Assembly (NCBI RefSeq): GCF_040363165.1
Contig: NZ_BSRG01000005.1
Span: 110,297 to 174,296 of the forward strand
Length of the DNA: 64,000 nt
Reading direction: 5' to 3'
Source of the DNA: Thermus sp. LT1-2-5
GTDB taxonomy: Bacteria > Deinococcota > Deinococci > Deinococcales > Thermaceae
The notes below the pieces were generated by a model. It did not search any database. It had not been told where the DNA came from and saw only the letters and a list, made by a program, of their open reading frames with translations. Shown here one piece after another: positions 47,505 to 55,720 of this stretch (the stretch's first letter is position 1; each line of letters starts with the position of its first letter). The position numbers were made by a program, and so were the translations under genes.

Positions 47505-47533
47505 AGCATAGCGCAAGGAGTCCCTAGGTTCAA
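47505..47533 (-). promoter_or_regulatory. tRNA-Ile promoter (TTGAAC-N17-TATGCT)
   Basis: On the minus strand TTGAAC (47533 to 47528) and TATGCT (47510 to 47505) are 17 nt apart, with 15 nt from the -10 to the tRNA 5' end. Confidence 0.75.
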
Positions 47534-47548
47534 GCCCGCGCCGCGGCC

Positions 47549-47554
47549 TAGAAT
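47549..47554 (+). promoter_or_regulatory. -10 box of leaderless cobalamin adenosyltransferase gene
   Basis: TAGAAT lies 6 nt before the ATG at 47561. The predicted leader is essentially absent, so there is no room for a cobalamin riboswitch. Confidence 0.55.
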
Positions 47555-47560
47555 GGGGCC

Positions 47561-48124
47561 ATGAAGATCTACACCAAAACCGGAGACGCAGGGGAAACGG
47601 GCCTCTACGGGGCCGAGCGGGTGGTGAAGGCCCACCCCCGGGTGGAGGCCTACGGCACCGTGGACGAGGCCAACTCCGCCATCGGCCTGGCCCGGAGCCT
47701 CCTGCCCGGGGAGCACCTGGACCTACAAGATCTTTTGGAGCGGGTGCAGAACGCTTTGTTCGACCTGGGGGCGGACCTGGCCACCCGCATGGGAAGCCCC
47801 TACGAGAAAAACATCGCCCGCATGGACGCCCAGGACGTGGAGGCCCTAGAAAAGGCCATTGACCGCTACGCGGAGGAAAGCCCCCCCTTCACAGGCTTTA
47901 TCCTGCCCGGGGGGCACCCTGCGGCGGCCGCCTTGCACCTGGCCCGCACCGTGGTGCGTCGGGCCGAACGCAAGGTGGTGGCCCTAAGCCGGGAAGAGCC
48001 CGTGAACCCCGAGGCCATCCGCTACCTGAACCGTCTTTCCGACCTCCTCTTCGTCCTGGCCCGGGTGGTGAACGCCCGCATGGGGGTGCGGGAAGAGGCT
48101 TGGCTGGTCAAGAAGCGGCGCTAG
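47561..48124 (+). CDS. cob(I)yrinic acid a,c-diamide adenosyltransferase, PduO type
   Basis: A 187-residue trimeric five-helix-bundle enzyme transferring the adenosyl group of ATP to cob(I)alamin. MKIYTKTGDAGETGLYGAERV is the nucleotide-binding N-terminus (written in part: YTKTGDAGETGL), followed by EAYGTVDEANSAIGLARS and the C-terminal RKVVALSREEPVN and YLNRLSDLLFVLAR, where conserved Arg and Asn contact ATP and cobalamin. It is leaderless and its stop overlaps the small convergent gene by 4 bp. Confidence 0.93.
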   Translation: MKIYTKTGDAGETGLYGAERVVKAHPRVEAYGTVDEANSAIGLARSLLPGEHLDLQDLLERVQNALFDLGADLATRMGSPYEKNIARMDAQDVEALEKAIDRYAEESPPFTGFILPGGHPAAAALHLARTVVRRAERKVVALSREEPVNPEAIRYLNRLSDLLFVLARVVNARMGVREEAWLVKKRR

Positions 48125-48405
48125 GGCCAGGGCTTGCCGTAGACCCGCACCTCGGCCCCGGGGAAGGCGGCCTGCAAGAGTTCCTTTAGGAAGGAGGCGG
48201 CGGAGGGCAGAAGCCCGCCGCAAGGGCCTTCCATATAGAGGAAGAGGTAGCGGGGGCGCCGGGGGGATTGGGAAAAGCCAAGGCATCCCTCGTACTCGGG
48301 GAAGTACTCGTAGAAAAGCTCCAACAGGTCCTGCACCAGGTCCTTGGCCTCGGGCAAGGCCCCGATGGAGCTTTCCGGCTTCACCCAGAAGGTCATGGCC
48401 TTCAT
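48121..48405 (-). CDS. small conserved-looking protein of unknown function
   Basis: A 94-residue soluble protein, start chosen at MKAMTFWVKPESS (ATG 48405); ATG 48417 and 48396 are alternatives. It is acidic and aromatic in the middle (LLELFYEYFPEYEG) and has LFLYMEGPCGGLLPSAAS, with a GPCGG loop. I do not recognise a family. The CATAAT at 48421-48416 on the minus strand could be its -10. It is divergent from the ABC transporter gene and convergent with the adenosyltransferase. Confidence 0.6.
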   Translation of the reverse strand: MKAMTFWVKPESSIGALPEAKDLVQDLLELFYEYFPEYEGCLGFSQSPRRPRYLFLYMEGPCGGLLPSAASFLKELLQAAFPGAEVRVYGKPWP

Positions 48406-48460
48406 CCTCAATCCCATTATGGGCCTTGACGGGGTGAAGGGAGTGATATCATAGCGCTAT

Positions 48461-49180
48461 ATGATCGAAGTCATTCGGTTGACCAAGCGCTACCGCACCC
48501 ACCGGGCGGTGGAAGACCTCTCCTTCCGGGTGAACCCGGGGGAGGTCTACGCCCTTTTGGGGCCCAATGGGGCGGGCAAGACCACCACCTTGCGGGTGCT
48601 GGCCACCTTGGTGAAGCCCACGGCGGGCACGGCCCAGGTGGCGGGGTTTGACGTGGGGCAAGCCCCCTTGGCGGTACGCCAGCGCCTGGGCCTGGTGAAC
48701 GGGGGAATGCGGGTCTACGACCGCCTCACCGGGCGGGAGGTCTTGGCCTTTTTCGCCAGTTTCTACGGCCTTCAGGGCCAAGCCTTCCGCCAGGCCCTGG
48801 ACTGGGTCACGGGGCTTTTGCAGATGGAAGAAGCCTTGGACAAAAAGGTGATGGAGATGTCCACGGGCATGCGGCAGAAGGTGGTCATCGCCCGGGCCAT
48901 CCTGCACCGCCCTTCCGTCCTCCTCCTGGACGAGGCCACGGCGGGGCTGGACGTCTTCGCCCGGCGGGCCCTTCTGGACTTCGTCAAGGCCTACCGGGAC
49001 CTGGGGAACACCTTGGTTTACTCCACCCACGTGATGGCCGAGGCGGAGGAGGTGGCGGACCGGGTGGGGTTTTTGCACCAGGGCCGCCTGGTCTACGAGG
49101 GCAGCAAGGCCGAGGCCCTGACCCTGGGCCAAGGGAGCCTGGAGCGGGCCTTCATCCGGGCGGTAAAGGAGGCGGCGTGA
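48461..49180 (+). CDS. ABC transporter ATP-binding protein (NatA/CcmA-like)
   Basis: A 239-residue ATPase. Walker A is LLGPNGAGKTTTLRVLATL near residue 31, the signature MSTGMRQKVVIARAILH, Walker B VLLLDEATAGLDV and the switch His in VYSTHVMAEAEEV. VKPTAGTAQVAGFDV is the ABC-2 exporter subfamily pattern seen in NatA-type sodium exporters. Its GTGA overlap with the permease gene shows they form one transporter. TATCAT lies 8 nt before the ATG, with TTGACG 15 nt further up. Confidence 0.95.
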   Translation: MIEVIRLTKRYRTHRAVEDLSFRVNPGEVYALLGPNGAGKTTTLRVLATLVKPTAGTAQVAGFDVGQAPLAVRQRLGLVNGGMRVYDRLTGREVLAFFASFYGLQGQAFRQALDWVTGLLQMEEALDKKVMEMSTGMRQKVVIARAILHRPSVLLLDEATAGLDVFARRALLDFVKAYRDLGNTLVYSTHVMAEAEEVADRVGFLHQGRLVYEGSKAEALTLGQGSLERAFIRAVKEAA

Positions 49181-50355
49181 AGGGGATCTACCGCATCCTC
49201 TGGAAGGAGCTTGTCCAGGTCTTCCGGGACCGGAAACTCGTCTTCTCCACCTTGGTGTTGCCCGTGCTCCTCATGCCCGTCTTCATGTTCGGGCCGAGCC
49301 TCCTCCTGAACCGCCTCATGCAAGGGGTGGCGGAACGGCGGCAGGAGGTGGCGGTGGCAGGCCTTTCGGAAGAGGCGCTTTCGGCCCTGCGCCAGGCCAA
49401 CCTGGCCCCCGTGGCCGTGGCGGACCCGGAAGCTGCGGTGCGGGAGGGGAAGTACCCCGCCGGGGTCCTTTACCGGGAAGGCGTCTACCGCATCTACGCC
49501 CGCCTTTCCGGGGGGGTGTCGGAGGGGCAGGTGGTGGCGGGTAAGGTGCAAAGCGCCCTGCAGGCCCTCAAGGAGGCCAAGGTGGCCAAGGCCCTGGAGC
49601 AGCGGGGGGTGCCCGTGGAGGTGCTCCAACCCTTCCGGGTGCAGGTTTTGGACGCCTCCCCCGAGCGGGAACGGGCCGGGGGGCTTTTGGGCTTCCTCCT
49701 CCCCTTTTTTCTGGTGGTCTTCGTCCTCTCCGGCGGGCAGGTGGTGGCGGTGGACACCACTGCGGGGGAGAAGGAAAAGGGGACCCTCGAGGCCCTCCTC
49801 ATGGCCCCCGTTCCCCTTTGGCAGATCGCCTTGGGCAAGACCCTGGCCACGGTGGTCATGGCCCTTCTTTCCGGGGTGGCGGGGCTTTTGGGCCTGGCCT
49901 TGGGCGGGGCCCTGGCTGCCCGCTACGCCGGGGGGGTCCTGACGGAAACGGGCCAGGTGCTGGACCTGGGCGGGCGGGTGGTCCTGGACGGGGCGAGCTT
50001 CGTGGCCCTTTTCCTCTCGGCTTCCCTCCTCGCCCTCTTCATGGGGGCGGTGATGGTGGGCCTCGGGCTTTACGCCAGGAGCTACAAGGAGGCGCAAAGC
50101 TACCTGGCTCCCTTGCAGCTTATCGCCCTCTTGCCCCTCCTCTTCCTGCAGTTCAGGGGCTTTCTGGAGCTAGAAGCCTGGCACCACCTCCTTCCCCTTT
50201 TCAACGTGGCCCTCCTCATGGACGCCCTCCTCAAGGGAACCGCCACCCCTGGGCAGGCTGCCTTGGCCTGGGGCTCCACCCTCGTTTACGCCGCCTTGGC
50301 CCTGGGCTTTTCCGTGCGGGTCTTTGCCCGGGAAGAGGTGGTGTTCAGGAACTAG
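49177..50355 (+). CDS. ABC-2 type permease (NatB-like)
   Basis: A 392-residue membrane protein starting with GTG in the GTGA overlap. One N-terminal helix (LVLPVLLMPVFMFGPSLLL) is followed by a large extracytoplasmic domain (about 55-175) and five C-terminal helices, the NatB/ABC-2 layout. GEKEKGTLEALLMAPVPLWQ is the conserved ABC-2 coupling motif. The substrate is unknown; sodium, lipids or a peptide are possible. SPFH, ribbon-helix-helix, PH and CPBP genes follow on the same strand. Confidence 0.9.
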   Translation: MKGIYRILWKELVQVFRDRKLVFSTLVLPVLLMPVFMFGPSLLLNRLMQGVAERRQEVAVAGLSEEALSALRQANLAPVAVADPEAAVREGKYPAGVLYREGVYRIYARLSGGVSEGQVVAGKVQSALQALKEAKVAKALEQRGVPVEVLQPFRVQVLDASPERERAGGLLGFLLPFFLVVFVLSGGQVVAVDTTAGEKEKGTLEALLMAPVPLWQIALGKTLATVVMALLSGVAGLLGLALGGALAARYAGGVLTETGQVLDLGGRVVLDGASFVALFLSASLLALFMGAVMVGLGLYARSYKEAQSYLAPLQLIALLPLLFLQFRGFLELEAWHHLLPLFNVALLMDALLKGTATPGQAALAWGSTLVYAALALGFSVRVFAREEVVFRN

Positions 50356-50367
50356 AAAGGAGCAAAA

Positions 50368-51231
50368 ATGCGCGAGGTCAAGGAGTTTTCGGCGTGGCGG
50401 GTTAGCGGCTTCTTGGGTCTTTTCCTCCTCCTTTTGGCCCTCCTATGGCTCGGGTGGGCGGGGTACGGCCTGGTGCGGGAGCGGGAGCTGGCTTACCTCG
50501 GGCACCTTCTGCCCGCTCTCCTCACAAGCGGCCTCCTCCTGGCTGGGCTCTTCCCCCTGCAGCCCAACGAGGGGGTGGTCTTGGTTTTCCTGGGGCGCTA
50601 CGTGGGGAGCGTGCGGGAGGAGGGCTTCCACTTCGCCAACCCCTTGGCCGCACGGCGCCGGGTTTCCCTCAGGGTCCACAACTTCACCTCGGACCGGCTC
50701 AAGGTGAACGACGCCCAGGGCAACCCCATCGAGATCGCCGCCGTGGTGGTTTGGCGGGTGGTGGACACGGCCAAGGCCCTATTCCAGGTGGAAAACTACG
50801 AGGCTTTCGTGGCCATCCAGGCGGAGGCGGCCATCCGCGCCCTGGCAAGCCGCTACCCCTACGACGCCGAGGGGCGCTCCTTGCGGGGAAGCCCCGAGGA
50901 GATCGCCGAGGAGCTCAAGGGCGAGGTGCAGGAGCGCCTCAAGGTGGCGGGGGTGGAGGTCCTGGAAGCCCGGCTCACCCACCTGGCCTACGCCCCCGAG
51001 GTGGCCCAGGCCATGCTAAGGCGGCAGCAGGCCCTGGCGGTGATTGCGGCGCGGAAGCTCATCGTGGAAGCGGCGGTGGACATGGTGAAGGAGGCCTTGG
51101 CGGGCCTCGAGGCCCAAGGCCTGGCCCTGGACGAGGAGCGCCGGGCCGCCATGGTGAACAACCTCATGGTGGCCCTGGTGGCCGAGGCCCAGGCCCAGCC
51201 TGTGGTGAACGTGGGCACCTTGTACGCCTGA
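50368..51231 (+). CDS. SPFH/Band 7 domain membrane protein
   Basis: A 287-residue protein with two N-terminal transmembrane segments ([37 protein letters not shown]) and a prohibitin-type SPFH domain (about 65-240): [40 protein letters not shown] and [21 protein letters not shown] are typical. Such proteins oligomerise into membrane microdomains and often escort proteases or transporters. An AAAGGAG ribosome binding site lies upstream. The ribbon-helix-helix gene follows by 9 nt, a pairing seen beside SPFH genes in many bacteria. Confidence 0.92.
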   Translation: MREVKEFSAWRVSGFLGLFLLLLALLWLGWAGYGLVRERELAYLGHLLPALLTSGLLLAGLFPLQPNEGVVLVFLGRYVGSVREEGFHFANPLAARRRVSLRVHNFTSDRLKVNDAQGNPIEIAAVVVWRVVDTAKALFQVENYEAFVAIQAEAAIRALASRYPYDAEGRSLRGSPEEIAEELKGEVQERLKVAGVEVLEARLTHLAYAPEVAQAMLRRQQALAVIAARKLIVEAAVDMVKEALAGLEAQGLALDEERRAAMVNNLMVALVAEAQAQPVVNVGTLYA

Positions 51232-51240
51232 AGGAGCGGG

Positions 51241-51426
51241 GTGAAGGAGGAGAAGAAGCGGTTTTTGTTGCGCCTGGACCCAAGGCTCTACCGGGTCCTG
51301 GAGAAGTGGGCCCAGGACGAACTGAGGAGCGTGAACGCCCAGATAGAGTACCTTCTGAAGGAGGCGGCCAAGAAGGCGGGGAGGTGGAAGGATGAGGCTT
51401 TTGCCGAGGAGGGAGGGGAACCCTAG
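51241..51426 (+). CDS. Arc-like ribbon-helix-helix small protein
   Basis: A 61-residue protein from a [23 protein letters not shown] is the beta strand plus helix A and [16 protein letters not shown] helix B of an Arc/CopG fold. Arc family proteins bind DNA as dimers through the strand, so it may regulate this operon. No toxin gene is adjacent. Its 3' end overlaps the PH-domain gene by 35 bp. The C-terminal tail is acidic. Confidence 0.8.
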   Translation: MKEEKKRFLLRLDPRLYRVLEKWAQDELRSVNAQIEYLLKEAAKKAGRWKDEAFAEEGGEP

Positions 51427-51901
51427 GCGGTTTTTCCTAAAGCTTTTGGCCTTGGCCCTCTTCCTCCACGCCCTGGCCCTTTTCCTGTCCGTCCAAGAGA
51501 ACCCAGAGGGCCTGCCCCTTTTGGCGGCGCTCCTCCTTTTGGAGTTGCCCCTGGCGGTAGCCCTCCTCTATGGGATTTCCCGCATTCCGGAACGCTTCTA
51601 CTACGAGTTGGAAGGCCCCACGCTTACCGTCCACCTCCCCTTTGGACGGCGGGTGGTCCACGTAGCCCAGGTGGAGGCGGTGCGCCCCTTGGCCTACGCC
51701 CTCCCCTGGTGGACCTGGAGGGGAGAGGTGGCCATGCCCGGCTACCACCGCAGGCGGCTTAAGCTCCTGGGCCGCCCTGCGGAAGCCATGGTGGGGGCGA
51801 GCCGGGGGGAAGGGGTTTTGCTCCTCTTAAAGGACGGCACCGCCCTCCTCCTGAACCCCCTGGACCCCAGGCCCCTTCTCTTCTGGAAGGAGGGAGCATG
51901 A
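51392..51901 (+). CDS. bacterial PH-domain-like membrane protein
   Basis: A 169-residue protein with two N-terminal helices ([31 protein letters not shown]) and a C-terminal beta-rich domain: [21 protein letters not shown] and [13 protein letters not shown] match bacterial PH (bPH/YcxB-like) domains. [22 protein letters not shown] is the final strand pair. The start overlaps the preceding gene by 35 bp and the CPBP gene by 4 bp (ATGA), so all are cotranslated. Role unknown; PH-like membrane proteins are recurrent partners of SPFH and CAAX-like proteases. Confidence 0.75.
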   Translation: MRLLPRREGNPRRFFLKLLALALFLHALALFLSVQENPEGLPLLAALLLLELPLAVALLYGISRIPERFYYELEGPTLTVHLPFGRRVVHVAQVEAVRPLAYALPWWTWRGEVAMPGYHRRRLKLLGRPAEAMVGASRGEGVLLLLKDGTALLLNPLDPRPLLFWKEGA

Positions 51902-52674
51902 GGGCCCTTTACTGGAATCTCGGGCTTTCCTGGGGGCTTTTCCTCGCCTACTCCCTCCTTGGGGGCAGATGGGGGAGCCCCTCTTGGGAAAGCGCCCTCT
52001 TCGGCTTCCTCTACATGTGGGTTCCTGGGCTTGTGGCCCTCTTTTTCGCCCAGAGGGAAGGCCTAAGGCTTCCCCTCTCCCTAAGGCCCAATCGGTACTG
52101 GCTTTTCGCCTGGCTTTTCCCCGTGGGCCTCACCCTCCTCTCCCTACCCCTAAGCCTCCCCTTCGGGGCCTGGAAGGGCTTAAAGGGCCTCCTGCCCCCG
52201 GAAGCGCCGGCGCTTCCGGAAACGCTCCTTTGGCTCCTTCTCCTCCTCCAAGGGCTCCTGGCCGGGGCCACGGTGAACCTTCTCGCCGCCTTGGGAGAGG
52301 AGCTTTTTTGGCGGGGCTACCTCTGGGAAAAGCTCCGGGAGCGGAGCTTTTGGCCCGCCAGCCTGGAGATCGGCTTCTTTTGGGGCCTCTGGCACGCTCC
52401 CCTGGTCCTCGCCGGGCACAACTACCCCAAAGAGCCCCTTCTGGGCGTCCCCATGATGATCCTCTTCACCCTCCTCCTCACTCCCGCCCTCCTCTACGCC
52501 CGGGAGAAGGGGGGCCTCTTGGCGGCGGCCCTCCTCCACGGCACCCTCAACGCCGTGGCGGGGCTCTCCTTGGTGGCGGTGGAAAGGACCCATGACCTCC
52601 TGGTGGGGGTGGTGGGGCTTCCCGGCCTCTTCCTCCTGGCCCTCTTCAACCTCTGGCTCAGGAGGCGGGTATAG
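51898..52674 (+). CDS. CPBP family intramembrane metalloprotease
   Basis: A 258-residue membrane protein with about eight helices. The catalytic motifs are present: EELFWRGYLWEKL (EExxxR), FFWGLWHAPLVL (FxxxH) and LLHGTLNAVAG (HxxxN/B). CPBP proteases (Abi/CAAX relatives) process prenylated proteins or give bacteriocin immunity in some bacteria. It is the last gene of the ABC/SPFH/RHH/PH operon, after which rapZ has its own promoter-like TATAGT overlapping the stop. Confidence 0.92.
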   Translation: MRALYWNLGLSWGLFLAYSLLGGRWGSPSWESALFGFLYMWVPGLVALFFAQREGLRLPLSLRPNRYWLFAWLFPVGLTLLSLPLSLPFGAWKGLKGLLPPEAPALPETLLWLLLLLQGLLAGATVNLLAALGEELFWRGYLWEKLRERSFWPASLEIGFFWGLWHAPLVLAGHNYPKEPLLGVPMMILFTLLLTPALLYAREKGGLLAAALLHGTLNAVAGLSLVAVERTHDLLVGVVGLPGLFLLALFNLWLRRRV

Positions 52675-52675
52675 T
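52670..52675 (+). promoter_or_regulatory. -10 box before rapZ
   Basis: TATAGT contains the stop of the CPBP gene and is 7 nt before the rapZ ATG at 52683. The spacer CAGGAGG is also a ribosome binding site but ends directly at the start, so the leaderless reading is preferred. Confidence 0.45.
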
Positions 52676-52682
52676 CAGGAGG

Positions 52683-53504
52683 ATGCGCTTTTTAGTGCTC
52701 ACCGGGCTTTCCGGGGCGGGAAAGACCACGGCCAAGGGGTTTTTGGAAGACCTGGGCTACTTCATGGTGGACAACCTCCCCCCGGGCCTCTGGAAGCCCC
52801 TTATCGAGGAACTCGCCGCCAAAGGGGTGGGGCGGGCCGGGGTGGTGCTGGACGCCCGGGCCCTTCCCTTCTTCGCCGAGCTGGAGGCGGCCTTGGCCGA
52901 GCTCAAGCCGCTGATGGTCTTCCTCGAGGCCCGCCCCGAGGTGCTCCTAAGGCGCTACAACCTCACCCGCCGCCTCCACCCCTTGGGGGCGGGAAACCTC
53001 ATGCGGGAAATAGAGGAGGAGCGGAAGGCCTTAGGGGGCCTCCGGGCCCAGGCCCACCTGGTCCTGGACACCTCCGAGCTCTCCCCCCGGGCGCTTAAGG
53101 AGGCCCTGGTGCGGTTTTTGGGGGAAGAGGCGGGCTTTACCCTGCGCCTCCTCTCCTTCGGCTTCAAGTGGGGGCCGCCCTCGGAAGCCGATTTGGTCCT
53201 GGACGTGCGCCCCTTCCCCAACCCCCACTACGACCCCGCCCTCAAACCCCAAAGCGGCCTGGACCCTGCGGTGAAGGCCTACGTGTTCCAGGAGGCCCTG
53301 GAGCCCTACTACCGGGCCCTCCTCACCGTGGCGGGCCTGGCGGCGGAGGGGGCGAAGGCCGAGGGGCGGGCCTTCTACACCGTGGCCGTGGGGTGCACGG
53401 GGGGAAGGCACCGGAGCGTGGCGGTGGCGGAAAGGCTGGCGGAGGAGCTTTCCGGGCGTTTCCGCGTGGAGGTGACCCACCGGGATGTGGAGAAGGAAGC
53501 CTAG
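52683..53504 (+). CDS. rapZ: RapZ/YvcJ-type nucleotide-binding protein
   Basis: A 273-residue P-loop protein. Walker A GLSGAGKTTAKGFLEDLGYF is near residue 8, the middle has RRYNLTRRLHPL and the C-terminal domain carries DVRPFPNPHYDPALK and GCTGGRHRSVAVAERLAEEL, which bind RNA or sugar in E. coli RapZ. In E. coli it adapts RNase E to GlmZ decay; in Gram-positives YvcJ is tied to competence. The yvcK gene starts 20 bp before its end, a conserved pairing. whiA, the usual third gene, is not present here. Confidence 0.95.
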   Translation: MRFLVLTGLSGAGKTTAKGFLEDLGYFMVDNLPPGLWKPLIEELAAKGVGRAGVVLDARALPFFAELEAALAELKPLMVFLEARPEVLLRRYNLTRRLHPLGAGNLMREIEEERKALGGLRAQAHLVLDTSELSPRALKEALVRFLGEEAGFTLRLLSFGFKWGPPSEADLVLDVRPFPNPHYDPALKPQSGLDPAVKAYVFQEALEPYYRALLTVAGLAAEGAKAEGRAFYTVAVGCTGGRHRSVAVAERLAEELSGRFRVEVTHRDVEKEA

Positions 53505-54699
53505 CCCCCCCTCCCTGCGCTGGCTTTACCCGGGGATGCGGGTGAAGCGCTTCGCCCTGTTGGCCCTTCTGGGGGTTTTCCTGTTCGGCATGGGGTTTTC
53601 CGAGCTCCTGCCCCCCTTGGGTCTCAGGGGCCCTGGGCCCTGGGGCCTCCTTCTTGGGGGGCTTCTCCTGGCCGCCCTGGGGATCTGGGCCATGAACCGG
53701 AGCATGCTCGCCGCCTTCACCGAGCCCGAGGAGGTGCCGGAAAGGGTGTACGTGCGCCGCCGGCTGGAGCGGGGCCCCAAGGTGGTGGCCTTTGGTGGGG
53801 GCACGGGGCTATCCCGGGTGCTAAGGGGCCTCAAGGAGCACACCGCCCACACCACCGCCCTGGTGGCGGTGACGGACGATGGGGGCTCCACGGGGCGGCT
53901 CCGCCTCTCCTATGGCCTGCCGGCGGTGGGGGACCTGGTGGACTGCCTGGCTGCCCTTTCCGACCACCCCGCCCTGCCCGAGCTCCTCGCCCACCGCTTC
54001 GACCGGGGGGAGCTCAAGGGGCACACCTTTGGCAACCTCTTCCTGGTAACCCTCTTCGAGGTGGGGGGGGACTTCGCCGAGGCGGTGCGGCAGGCCAACG
54101 CCATCCTAAACCTGAGGGGCCAGGTCCTCCCCGCCACCCCCGAGGCGGTGCGCCTGAGGGCCCGCTTCCAGGACGAGGGGGAGGTGGTGGGGGAGGTGGC
54201 CATCCGGGCAAGGCGGGGCCGGATCAGGGAGGTCTTCCTGGAGCCCGACCCCGAGGAGGTGATGCCGGAGGCCCTGGAGGCTATCGCTAGGGCGGAGCTT
54301 TTGGTCCTGGGGCCGGGAAGCCTCTACACCAGCGTGATCCCGAGCTTTCTGCCCAAGCCCTTGCGGCAAGCGGTGCAACGGGCCAAGGCCCCCCTGGTCT
54401 ACGTGGTGAACCTCATGACGGAGCCCGGGGAGACGGACGGCTACACCGCCTACGAGCACTACAAGGCCGTGGCCTACCACCTGGGGCGGAGGCCCGAGGT
54501 GGTCCTGGTGCACACCGCCCCCATCCCGGAGGCGGTGCTCAAGCGCTACGCCGCCGAGGGGCGCTACCCCGTGGCCTTCGACCCCCGGCCCTTCGCCGCC
54601 GATGGGGTGCGGGTCCTCACGGGGGACTTTCGCGAGGAGGGCCCCTTGGCCCAACACGACCCCAAGAGGGTGGTCCAAGCCCTCCTGGGCCTGGTATAA
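53485..54699 (+). CDS. yvcK: YvcK/CofD-like gluconeogenesis factor
   Basis: A 404-residue protein. RWLYPGMRVKRFALLALLGVF and a second helix (WGLLLGGLLLAALGIWAM) form an N-terminal anchor of about 75 residues, then the CofD-like domain: VVAFGGGTGLSRVLRGLK near 100, LVAVTDDGGSTGRLR and AVGDLVDCLAALS, the UDP-sugar-binding pattern. LLVLGPGSLYTSVIPSFL and NLMTEPGETDGYTAYEH are further signatures. B. subtilis YvcK binds UDP-GlcNAc and steers carbon toward cell-wall precursors. It is coupled to rapZ by overlap. Confidence 0.94.
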   Translation: MWRRKPSPPSLRWLYPGMRVKRFALLALLGVFLFGMGFSELLPPLGLRGPGPWGLLLGGLLLAALGIWAMNRSMLAAFTEPEEVPERVYVRRRLERGPKVVAFGGGTGLSRVLRGLKEHTAHTTALVAVTDDGGSTGRLRLSYGLPAVGDLVDCLAALSDHPALPELLAHRFDRGELKGHTFGNLFLVTLFEVGGDFAEAVRQANAILNLRGQVLPATPEAVRLRARFQDEGEVVGEVAIRARRGRIREVFLEPDPEEVMPEALEAIARAELLVLGPGSLYTSVIPSFLPKPLRQAVQRAKAPLVYVVNLMTEPGETDGYTAYEHYKAVAYHLGRRPEVVLVHTAPIPEAVLKRYAAEGRYPVAFDPRPFAADGVRVLTGDFREEGPLAQHDPKRVVQALLGLV

Positions 54700-54707
54700 A
54701 GGTGGGC

Positions 54708-55400
54708 GTGCTTTTCCTCTTCCAAGACCCCCTAGGGGACGATCAGGGCCTGGCCTACCTCTACCCCCGGGCGGCCCTTTTCCAGGAGGCGGGGGAGGGT
54801 TACGCCGACCTCCTGGCGGTGGCCGGGGAGGACCAGGGGGAGCTGGTCCTCAAGGTGCGCCTCGCCCGCTACCCCAACCCCCTAGAAGGCCCCTTGGGCT
54901 TTAGCCTGGCCACGGTGGTTCTCTGGCTAGACACGGGGGAAGGGGGCGAGGAGCGCCTCCTTCCCGGCCTCACCACCCCTAAGGGGAAGGGGTGGGAGGT
55001 GGCCTACGTCCTCACGGGCTTCGGCGCGGAAAAGCGCACGCCGGAGGGCGGGCGGGAGGCGGTGCGGGCCTGGCGGGAGGGGGAGTGGGTGGCCTTGAGC
55101 ACGGGGCTTCCCCCGGGGAGGTACGGGGTCTATGGGGCGGTGGGGCTTTTTGACCCCTTCGCCCCCTGGTACTTGCGGCCCACCAGCGCGGAAGGGGGCC
55201 CCTGGACCCTGGCCGCCCCCCCGGGAAGCCCCCCGGTGGTGGACCTCCTGGCGGAAAGGCCCCTGGACCAGGTGGAGGCCTACCAGAAGGGGGTGCTAAA
55301 GCCCCTCCAAGCCCAGGGCTTCGCCCTAAGGCGGGAAAGCCTCCTGGCCTTCGCCTTGGGAGGGGTTTCCCTCCTCCTCGCCTTTCTCCTTCGGCGCTAG
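54708..55400 (+). CDS. membrane-anchored glucodextranase domain C-like protein
   Basis: A 230-residue protein. It begins VLFLFQDPLGDDQGLAYLYP, and GDDxG-x-YxYP with a following FQEAGEGYADL is the calcium-binding N-terminus of the glucodextranase C-terminal (DOMON-like) domain family, as in S-layer-linked amylopullulanases. The C-terminus LLAFALGGVSLLLAFLLRR is a membrane anchor. No cleavable signal is visible, which is odd for a surface module. GTG 54708 is 7 nt after TATAAA; GTG 54702 is also possible. It may bind carbohydrate near the membrane. It converges with a small unknown gene. Confidence 0.65.
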   Translation: MLFLFQDPLGDDQGLAYLYPRAALFQEAGEGYADLLAVAGEDQGELVLKVRLARYPNPLEGPLGFSLATVVLWLDTGEGGEERLLPGLTTPKGKGWEVAYVLTGFGAEKRTPEGGREAVRAWREGEWVALSTGLPPGRYGVYGAVGLFDPFAPWYLRPTSAEGGPWTLAAPPGSPPVVDLLAERPLDQVEAYQKGVLKPLQAQGFALRRESLLAFALGGVSLLLAFLLRR

Positions 55401-55717
55401 AGGGGCCTCAGGTCCTCCAGGAGAAGCCACCCCACCCTGGGGGGAAGGGCCTTTAGGCGCTCCTCCAGAGCCCTCGCCGCTGCCTCCGCCACGGGTTTTA
55501 GCGCCTCGAGGGGCTCCTCCGCGAGGAGGAGGAGGGTGAGCTGGTAAAAGCGCTGGGTGTGGGTGGGGGTGCCGTCCTCGAAGAAGGGGACGGGCGGGGG
55601 GACCTCGTCCAAAAGGAGCCTCGCCCCCGCCACCTCCTCGGGGAGGAGGGCCTTCAGGTCTAAGGCCACCTCCTTGGGGTGCCAAAGGTACCCCTGGAAA
55701 AGCCGCACCGCCTGCAC
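55397..55717 (-). CDS. unknown protein downstream of alr
   Basis: A 106-residue soluble protein from a GTG, starting 3 nt after the alr stop, so probably the last gene of priA-alr. It begins VQAVRLFQGYLWHPKEVAL-like sequence and is rich in Leu, Glu and Pro, with VPPPVPFFEDGTPTHTQRF in the middle. No family is recognised. The last 4 bp overlap the end of the convergent gene. Coding is supported by position and by normal codon use. Confidence 0.6.
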   Translation of the reverse strand: MQAVRLFQGYLWHPKEVALDLKALLPEEVAGARLLLDEVPPPVPFFEDGTPTHTQRFYQLTLLLLAEEPLEALKPVAEAAARALEERLKALPPRVGWLLLEDLRPL

Positions 55718-55720
55718 AGG

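Noticed and set aside
47490..47560. Cobalamin riboswitch before the adenosyltransferase gene
   Set aside because: The leader is at most a few bases after TAGAAT and the space is occupied by the tRNA-Ile promoter; no B12 box is visible.
51241..51426. Toxin-antitoxin pair involving the Arc-like protein
   Set aside because: No toxin-like small gene is adjacent; the neighbours are SPFH and PH-domain membrane proteins, so an operon regulator or partner is more likely.
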